Assembly (NCBI GenBank): GCA_009602725.1
Contig: WELB01000012.1
Span: forward strand, 134,775-160,912
Source: Spirogloea muscicola
Taxonomy: Eukaryota; Streptophyta; Zygnematophyceae; Spirogloeales; Spirogloeaceae
Reading direction: 5' to 3'
Length of the DNA stretch: 26,138 nt
Shown here: positions 18,691 to 26,138 of the stretch, piece by piece
Position numbering within the stretch: position 1 is the stretch's first letter
Layout of the letters: every line of letters starts with the position of its first letter
The notes under the pieces: model-generated
The model's database searches: none
Seen by the model: the letters and a program-made list of their open reading frames with translations, nothing else
What the model was told of the DNA's origin: nothing
Program-made: the position numbers and the translations under genes

Positions 18691-19083
18691 GGTGCATATA
18701 GCAGCAACGAGGGTAGGTTGCCTGGTGGCCGTCGTTAGCCCTTTTAGTTTTGCCCTCCCTTCCATATCAGCAGCCGCATAAACTCAGTTACCGTCCATTT
18801 CTGTGATTTTTACATTTCATGCGCCCCGCGCGCCTAGGCTCGCACGGGCTGGCCGTGGCCGGCACTCTCGAGCTCCGGCAGCGGCCGCTTCCGGGCCCCG
18901 CCATGCCGCCTGGCCGACCCGCAGCCGCGGCGGCCGCCNCAGCCGCCGCCGTCTTCGGCGCAGCCTCGGCGCCGCCGCTGCCGCGTCTCGTCGCCTGCAG
19001 GCAGGCGCGGCAGTGGCCGCCCTGGCCGGAGGGCTGCCGATGACCTGCACGGCACCTCTGCGACCTGGCGGAGTCGGGCGAGC

Positions 19084-22000
19084 ATGGGGACTCCGCGTGC
19101 ACTGCAGAGGCGTTTGTCGCCGTCGCAGATCGAGCTTGCACCAGTCGTGCCCGAGATCAAGGAGGACGACCACGCTGCAAATGGCAGTGACGATCAGGTC
19201 TCCTCCTTCCAAGGCCCACGGTTGACAAAGTCAGAAGAGGAAGATGCTTTGCCGAGAGGCAAGGAGATACCGGTGTACCGCCTCGCATTCATGTCGATGG
19301 TCGCTGGCGGCATTCAGTTCGGCTGGGCGCTCCAGCTTAGCCTGCTCACTCCTTACATACAGGTGAGTACTTCGGTCCCCACCAGCTTTGGAAGCAATTC
19401 AGTCATGTGACTGCCAGCTACAATCGTCTGGCAGATATCTCCTGCGATCGGGTGTCCAAGCAGTCGTGAGAGATTCTTGTGTAGGCAGGGCATTGCAGCC
19501 TTATATAGATTGCAAGGTTTCCCGTCTGCCTCTTCTGCTGTAGGCTGTAATGCAGCTGGCTTAATAATGATGTGCAGCTGACTTGTTGGAGCCTTCACAC
19601 GTCTGCATGCAGCAACTAGGAATCTCGCATGCTTGGGCTTCGCTCATCTGGCTGTGCGGACCTATCTCTGGGCTTCTGGTAGAACCATCCTTCTTTTTTT
19701 ACATGTGGGCTAGCTGAGAGAGGTTCCTCGTCATTATGGAGAGCATGGCCCTCCATGGGCAGCCAGACATGCAAGGGCGCTTGGACAGGACTTAGGGCCA
19801 GATGTGTGCGAGCCTGATTAGTCCAATGCCTCTCAGCAGCTCATCTATATGGATTCGTCATCTTGATTCAGGTACAGCCTTATATTGGAGTTTGGAGTGA
19901 TTCCTGCAAGTTGCGCTGGGGCAGGCGGCGGCCCTTCATATTGGCTGGAGCATTACTTGTCTCTGCTGCTGTGAGTATATCAAGGCACTTAGGCTAGCTA
20001 ATCAGAGACTCCATCATGATGATGAGCTGAATTTCAGCAGATGGAGCTGTCCTGCCTTGTGTCTCAGTCAAGTGATGCTCAATGCTTGCCTTCAGGGCAG
20101 GAGCTTTGCAGGTGCAGCTGTGGTGCCTACTGCAAGGCATAGCTTCTTACGGCCGAGTGTCTGATCAACCAGGTCACTCTGATAGGTTTCTCTGCTGATC
20201 TTGGATATCTGTTAGGGGACTACAGGCACTTGAATGGCAAGTGAGTACCTGCTACTGGAAGACCTGCTCTGTAGCATGCAAGGTAGTTTGGAAGACTGTT
20301 TGCTTCAGCTTTTATTGAGAGCGTTGAGAAGGTATCTAGGCATGGTTCCAAGGTCCCGTGAAGATCATGTGCCGAGAACTTGAATTATGTCACTGTCTTG
20401 TGCGCGTTCTTCTGTGAGCCTTCCACAGAAGTAAGCCAATCGCATAGAAACAACATTCAATTGTGCTTGCCTTTGAATCCAGCTTCCCAAGGCAGCATTC
20501 ACATGCATGCAGTGTTGTGATGCAGGGTACGTCCTTATGCTTGTACAATATTCATCCTGGGCTTCTGGTTCTTGGATCTGGCTAACAATACTGTACAGGT
20601 AAGAACAGGTAGTGCTTAATGTCCTGAAGTAAAGCATGCAGGTTCCATCGATTGCTGAATTTACGTACTGGCGTAGAAATCTCAACATCCAGATGATACC
20701 AAATGTCCTGAAGTGTCTCAGCTTGTCACTTTGCAATATGACTTCTGCCGTTTCTAGAGCAGCCCGTGAAATTGCATTGTTCCTTCTGTATATTTCAGGG
20801 ACCTAGCCGTGCCTTGCTTGCAGATCTAGCAGGTGATTGCTGCTCTGTACTAGCTTGTCAACTCCTAGATCCTGAGACGTGCTAGAGTTGTGTTAGTGTC
20901 AGTTGCCAGTATCTGTGATAATGGCTCCTTATCTTAGTAATAGGCTCGGACATCCAAGTGAGCCATCAGGTTGCTACATAGCCGGGGTTGTACAAATTCG
21001 ATCTTGACGCTTCTATATTGCCAGGGTGGTACAAAGTCGATCTCCTGAAAATTCATATATCGTCTTGATGCAAGTTTTCTCGTTATTTTGACATCTCCAG
21101 GAGCCGATCAACAAGAAGCTGCAAACGCATTCTATTCTTTATGGATTTCAATTGGAAACATTCTAGGCTACTCCACGGGAACAAGTGACCAATGGTTTAG
21201 GTTGCACTATGACCATCGCCGTTTTATCACCACGTGTTATTGACGTTGTATCTTCCTTATATGAAGCAGTGAATAGGAAGTGATGAATACTCTTACTGAT
21301 GTTGTTTCCTGAATCAGGTTATTTCCATTCCTAGTGACGACAGCGTGTGGAGAAGCTTGTGCAAATTTGAAAGCTGCCTTTCTATTGTCGGTGGTAAGTA
21401 CTGGCTGTTTGTGAATGGTGTAGAGATCTTGCTATCTTGATGTGTAATTATCGCATCTACTTAGACTAAACAGTTAGGGAAAAATCTCCAGATTTCCTCT
21501 GTCTACTTAAGGAATATCCCACTAACTTACTGCGCGCTCGGAAAGTAGTCCTTGTACCTCTTTGTCTGACCTGGTTTTATGAGGTCCTCTTGCTTCAGAG
21601 GCAATAGGTCAGCACTGGCATCTGGCTCTGCTGCAAGGATGGTTTTGGAGCCTCTCATTCTGTCTCTGTTTGCTGCAGGTCTTTCTCCTTATCTGCACTA
21701 CAGTGACAATCTCAGTAGCACGTGAGGCCCCCTACACATCACAAGGTGGAACTGAAAGGCCTGCCCTTGGCATGGAAGTTTCGCCACTTCTTCGACAGGA
21801 GAAGCAGAAGGCTGCTGAGGAAGGCCGTCACGGGCATGAGGTTGGGCACCATGTGGACATTGGAGAGACCCGGACCACTGACCTAAGCAAAACAGACTAT
21901 CCAGGGAGTGCGGTCGATCAAGATAGTCTCCCAGGGGACAGTGGCCCCGAAGCTGTGATGGCTAATCTGTTGATTGGTCTTAGAAGCTTGCCGAGGAGTA

Positions 22001-23689
22001 TGATCAGCATACTTGCTGTTATGGCCTTATCTTGGGTGAGCACTAATAGCTGATATATGAGCTTTGCAACATTTACCTCATAAGAGTAGAATTGCAATGA
22101 CTCTGCAAGTGAGACCTTGAGCTGATGGACTAATCTGCTGTTGCTGAATTAAAGAGCAGATGGCGTGGTTCCCATTCCTTCTTTTTGACACTGATTGGAT
22201 GGGGAGGGAAGTTTATCAAGGAAGGCCAGACGGCACCAAGAATATTGCAGCTCTGTATCAGAGTGGTGTTCGAGAGGGAGCTCTTGGGCTTCTCCTCAAC
22301 TCTGTGAGCAATTTGAGCAGATATATGACAATTTGACAACAGCCTCTCAATGCTCTTCATGCTTTGAATGCTTGAGCACGCTCAAAGATGTTCTTGATGG
22401 AAGGATTTTGTAAAGTATCAGCAATTTTGTCAAAATAGAGCATTATCTGATCACCATGAGCAGGAAGGTATCCTAGTATCTGGAGCATGCTTAATTTGTA
22501 TAAGTGACACACTGTTTGATGTACACAGGTAGTCCAAGCAGTGGTTTCGACATGCATAGACCCTCTCTGTAGAGTTTTTGGCGCAAGGAGGGTCTGGGCT
22601 GGAGGAAATTTCATAATATTCTCTTGTATGGCGGCCACTGCCATTGTCACTGCCGCAGCAGTTTCTGTCAAGACAGTGGGGACTGAACATGTTGTGTCCC
22701 ATCCGTACTGGGTGAAGATTGTTGCTCTTGTAATTTTTGCTGTACTTGGTGCGCCTCTTGCGGTGAGTCATTCTTTGAGCAAGTCGTTGTGGCACTGCAA
22801 GTGCACTTTGCAAGCTTTAGTGTCAGCTCTGGTGGGCATTTACAGGTGCTAGGGAGTATCTGATAACAGGATGGGCTCTTACAGCTACCCTGGAGAGGGA
22901 CAGTGCTTGGCACATGCTGGTATAGAACCCCTGTCTGCTAACTGTCACGTTCGTCAATGCCTCATGCCAGATCACACTCAGTGTGCCCTACTCTCTTACT
23001 GCGAGCCTGACAGCTCTCAGTGGCGGTGGGCAAGGTATGTGTTATCATCACTAGTCAAGTACTGGAGTTTACATTGTGCTGTACAGTGTCATGCCTGAAG
23101 TGCTTGCCTCCACGAGACACAGATAAGCAGTGCATGATGCCGCTGAGTAGCTTCGCGCCCTGTCCAGGTATTTGCACATTCACTGTTTACTGCATTTGCT
23201 CCTGCAGGGCTGTCCATGGGGATCCTCAATCTCGCGATTGTTATTCCTCAGGTCTCATATAGTGTCCATGTGTATGCGGACGTGTATGCCAATGATGCAG
23301 CATTGCCCTCTTAGAAAATGTCTGTGTTATGAGCACTTATGCCAGCCTATTCCCTCTTGAAAACAAGTCTTATGCAGCCTGTATGGCAAAAGGTGACCCT
23401 AGCAGATTGCTAGCGATCAATAGGCAGCTTAGACTGTCCTTAGTCGTCGCAGCTCATTGCATCTTCTCTACATCTGCGCCAGTGCAATTAAGATTCGGCT
23501 GCTCTGTGCCAGATCATTATTTCGATTGGTGCAAGTCCATGGGACGAGCTTTTTGGCGGAGGCAATCAGCCATCATTTGTTGCTGCTGCTGTTTTCGCTC
23601 TTACAGCAACCATTGTTGCTGTGTTGAGCTTGCCAGACACTCCCAAAAATTATAGGCCTCCTCCAACTGGGGTGCATGGCCTCCACTGA
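19084..23689 (+). CDS. SUT: Sucrose/H+ symporter (SUT/SUC family, GPH-type MFS transporter)
   Basis: Fourteen exons: 19084-19362, 19613-19678, 19872-19970, 20173-20240, 20526-20598, 20799-20832, 21101-21200, 21318-21393, 21679-22035, 22160-22303, 22529-22762, 22971-23034, 23208-23251, 23513-23689. Every junction is GT-AG and in phase; 604 residues. Signatures of plant sucrose transporters follow in order: [40 protein letters not shown] (with the loop histidine, H99), [113 protein letters not shown]. Twelve membrane helices are expected. It should carry sucrose with protons across the plasma or vacuolar membrane. The loop between helices 6 and 7 (about 283-365) is long and hydrophilic. The start at 19084 is the first ATG in frame near the conserved part; the frame is open further upstream to an undetermined base at 18939, so an extension is possible. 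Confidence 0.95.
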
Positions 23690-24440
23690 CACAGGCAGAC
23701 TGTGTCCATTCTTTCTGCAAATTTGTGTGGCTCTTCTCATACATGGGGCGACCTTAGTGGTTGGTCCGGGTGTCGGACAAAGTACGCTTCACTAGCAATC
23801 AGAGGCGAAGGCGCTTTGGCACTCGGTAAGCTGTAAGTTGGTAACAGTGCCCACAAGATGCGTAAAGCAGACTATGTACCTAAACGGCTTTCCTGGAGTC
23901 AGGTGTGGCGCCCATGTCTCCTCGGGGGGGCAGGGGCATGGCAACGCTACAAGACGGGCACTCTACAGGCAAGTCAGTCAAGCTGTTCAATGCTATGGAC
24001 AGCCTGGCGATAGCTGCCAAAGTGACAGATGCAGGACCCAAATGAAAGTTTCAGAACTGATGGAACCCTGCAGTTAGCATGAAGGCGCCCAACTAATCAA
24101 TGACCTCACCGATCTCAAGGTCAACAATACCACTTATTGCTGCTACTTTGAGGTAGGAGGTGTAGCTGAAAGTCTTGGACAGGAATTTTTAGGATACGGC
24201 TTCTACTCTGCTTGTGTGCCATTAGCTTGTGGCAGGCAGTGTAGTTACCTGAAGGCTCCAGTCGCAGGTGTAATGTTCTTTAGGAACTATGTGCGAGCCC
24301 TGCCAGAGACTGACAACTACGCCAGCTCCAAAGGTGTTGTCAGTGGCTACCGTCGTAGGAGCTAGAAACTCTTGAGGCCAATGACTGGGCCTGTGTCGCC
24401 GGCATTAGCAGGGGCCGCTGCTCACCCCAACCCGGCGTGG
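23690..24440. other. Convergent 3' flank between SUT and the coiled-coil gene
   Basis: No exon is recognisable. It should contain both 3' UTRs. On the plus strand TGTAA at 23832-23836 lies 143 nt after the SUT stop; another lies near 24269. I see no TGTAA on the minus strand for the opposite gene. Confidence 0.5.
23832..23836 (+). other. Probable polyadenylation signal (TGTAA) of SUT
   Basis: TGTAA is the usual poly(A) signal of green algae. Its position 143 nt after the stop codon fits a short 3' UTR. Confidence 0.5.
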
Positions 24441-26002
24441 TCACACATCTGCAGAAGGTAACTGGCTCTTACCCTCACCACTGGCCACCTTGAAGCGGTG
24501 CTGCTCCACAGTGTAGTGGAACCAGCTGGATGCAAGCGCAGTCACCCCCTCTTGGAGCTTGGCCATCGCCGAAATGCTGCCATGAGCCTCATCGCCCAGG
24601 GCTAGCATGATGGTCGCATCCTTCAGCTCCTTGTAGGCCGCCTCCACGCTGCGCATGCACCCAGTAGCCACGGTCTGCTTGCAAGATCAGGGCTAGTAGG
24701 GAAGCAAGAGGTGCAGGACTCTCAAGAAGGACCGCTTCTGCTTGGTGTGAGTTATCTTGTTGTGCAGGCCAGAGAAAGCATTCTGCTGCCATGCATGCCG
24801 TGCATGACAGCATGCTTGCAAGGTGCTGGTGGCCAAGTAGAAGCCTGCAAAGGTCAGAGCGACCCTGAGGCTAAAGGGGGACAATGATCACGCCAGCAGC
24901 TCATCATGTCGACAGCATGTTGCCAAAAGCTGGGGCCCCTTACTGGCTCTTGTGGCTCTCCAAGCGGCCGAGGGTGGCGTCCTGCACTCTCTGCAGCCGC
25001 AACCTGACCTGTAACAGCCGCTCCCTGGCCTCATCCGAGACTTGCCTCGCCTCCCGGGCTCTGCACCCGAGTGAATGGCAGATTCAGCCAACCTTTGGTG
25101 CGGTCGTGACATTTGACCTTGGGTGTCCGTATCAGGTGCAAGCATGCTGGAGTTCGCCCACTGTGACAGAGGCAGAGGGCAAATGATCTGCAACATCACA
25201 TGCGGATCAAGGGGGCCGCCAAAGTGCTGTGGCGAAGCGGGCCTGCAGCGCACCTGTCCTCAGCAGCCTGAGCGGCCTCCTGCAGGTTGCGGGCGGCCTT
25301 CCTGGCTATCCTGACGGCCTCCTCGGCGCGCTTGAGCGCCAGCTCCGCCTGAGTCGCCCTGGCCCGCGCCTCGACCAAGCGGTGGTCCTCCGCCCCGCTG
25401 CGCTGCACGCACGCCTCCAGCTCCTGCTCCAGCTCTGCCAGCACCGACCCGTGCTTGCTTAGGAGCTCCTCCATGGCAGCCTTGACCCTCTGGTCCAGCT
25501 GCCCCGGCCGGCTCACAAGCGTGTCCGGGAGCACCAGAACCTCGTCAACGCCCGGAGGGAAGCCCGCCACCTGGCCGCCGGCTGGGCCGGGAATGGCCAC
25601 CGTCACCTGCCCCGACACCGCCGCCGCCTTGTCGCCGGACCTGCCGCCGCCGCCGTCCTCCTCCGCTCCTGCGTTCGGCGCGCCCTTCCGGGTCTCCAGC
25701 TTGGGGCGCTTGGCTGCAGGCCCGTCTGCGTCTGCGGACGGGAGGACCTCCTTCGCCGCGTCGCACTTGTCCGAGCTGCCGTTGGCCTGCTCCGGGCCAG
25801 GGTCGCGCGGCGGTGCGGGCTCTGGGTCCACTGGTCGTGGCGCGGCATCGGGCTGCGCGCCAGCATTGTCAGCAGCAGGAGCAGGAGCAGGGTCCGTCGA
25901 GGCAGCTGCTGCGGAGGAGGCGGCGGCCGCGGCGGCGGCGGCCGCGGCGGCGGCGGCCTCCTCGCCCTCCTTCTTGGCTCTGGTCCCCCTGGTCTCCCTC
26001 AT
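24441..26002 (-). CDS. Unrecognised coiled-coil protein with poly-Ala N-terminus and nuclear-type signal
   Basis: Three exons on the minus strand, 26002-25254, 25060-24944 and 24648-24441, join in consistent phases (donors GTGCGC and GTAAGG; acceptors GTGCAG and GCGCAG) to 357 residues. Residues 1-10 are basic; 16-34 are Ala-rich; about 35-75 are Pro/Ala/Asp-rich; KRPK at 98-101 looks like a nuclear localisation signal. From about 175 to 310 the chain is a nearly continuous helix rich in Glu, Arg and Ala (EELLSKHG, LAELEQELEA, RATQAELALKRAEEAVRIA, then ERLLQVRLRLQRVQDATL), a likely coiled coil. The last exon (VEAAYKELKDATIMLALGD, SSWFHYTVEQHRF) is also helical. I recognise no family. The last exon runs to TGA at 24441; a possible GTAAGA donor 30 nt earlier would instead need exons I cannot find. 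The start is the first ATG in the frame. Confidence 0.7.
25908..25963. repeat. (GCC/GGC)n tract encoding poly-alanine
   Basis: An imperfect trinucleotide repeat inside exon 1 of the coiled-coil gene encodes 13 consecutive alanines, SS, then four more. It is likely length-variable between strains. Confidence 0.9.
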
Positions 26003-26138
26003 GGCAGCCGGCGGCGCCCAGCTGTGGGCAAGACGAGGACCCGCGTGTCGTCGGATCCTGGACGGAAGCCGAGCCCCGCGGCGGCCCCTCACTCGGCGCT
26101 GCGGAGCCCGCCGGCCGCGCGGTGTGGGCCGCCGCCGG

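Noticed and set aside
24589-24813. Minus-strand open frame as an extra exon of the coiled-coil gene
   Set aside because: It joins exon 2 in phase through a TTTGCAG acceptor but reads out of frame with the helical last exon; direct splicing from 24944 to 24648 keeps frame.
1-26138. CRISPR arrays, rRNA, organellar genes or prokaryotic operons
   Set aside because: No regular spaced repeats of the right form, no rRNA or tRNA sequence, and genes are intron-rich nuclear genes.

Overview
The window is nuclear DNA of a photosynthetic eukaryote, most likely a green alga; Trebouxiophyceae is my guess, not something the sequence proves. Five protein genes are recognisable, all of green-lineage or eukaryotic type. 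They have many short GT-AG introns, GC-rich first exons with (CGG)n/(GCC)n runs and poly-Ala or Pro-rich N-termini, and TGTAA motifs downstream of several stops. There are no rRNA or tRNA genes, no operons and no CRISPR. Undetermined bases lie at 3041, 12414-12672 and 18939, each in a GC-rich stretch at the 5' side of a gene.

Layout. 1-3050: remains of a LINE-type retrotransposon family, with a reverse-transcriptase fragment at the left edge and several 3'-end copies in both orientations. 3141-3829 (+): TOM9/TOM22, a mitochondrial import receptor subunit, 2 exons. 4685-6654 (-): a MAP kinase kinase, 5 exons, convergent with TOM9. 6655-9466: GC-rich leader, then LINE 3' ends. 9467-11582 (+): small-subunit ribosomal protein SA (RPSA/uS2), 5 exons. 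11583-12413: more LINE tail. 12414-15589 (+): an ARID plus HMG-box protein of the plant HMGB9/10 type; its N-terminus is lost in an assembly gap. 15590-19083: simple repeats, a perfect 28-bp palindrome and LINE tails. 19084-23689 (+): a sucrose/H+ symporter (SUT family), 14 exons. 24441-26002 (-): an unrecognised coiled-coil protein with a nuclear-localisation-like motif, 3 exons, convergent with SUT.

The genes do not form a pathway; they are independent nuclear genes separated by retrotransposon debris. All exon structures were built by hand from reading frame, splice consensus and family similarity. Every junction keeps frame, giving 97, 382, 321, at least 479, 604 and 357 residues in map order.

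The most interesting non-gene signal is a short stem-loop, GGCTG-N8-CAGCC. It recurs about ten times between the genes, almost always exactly 18 nt long, always in the same place relative to other shared blocks. I interpret it as the conserved 3'-tail hairpin of a LINE family, a candidate recognition element for its reverse transcriptase.
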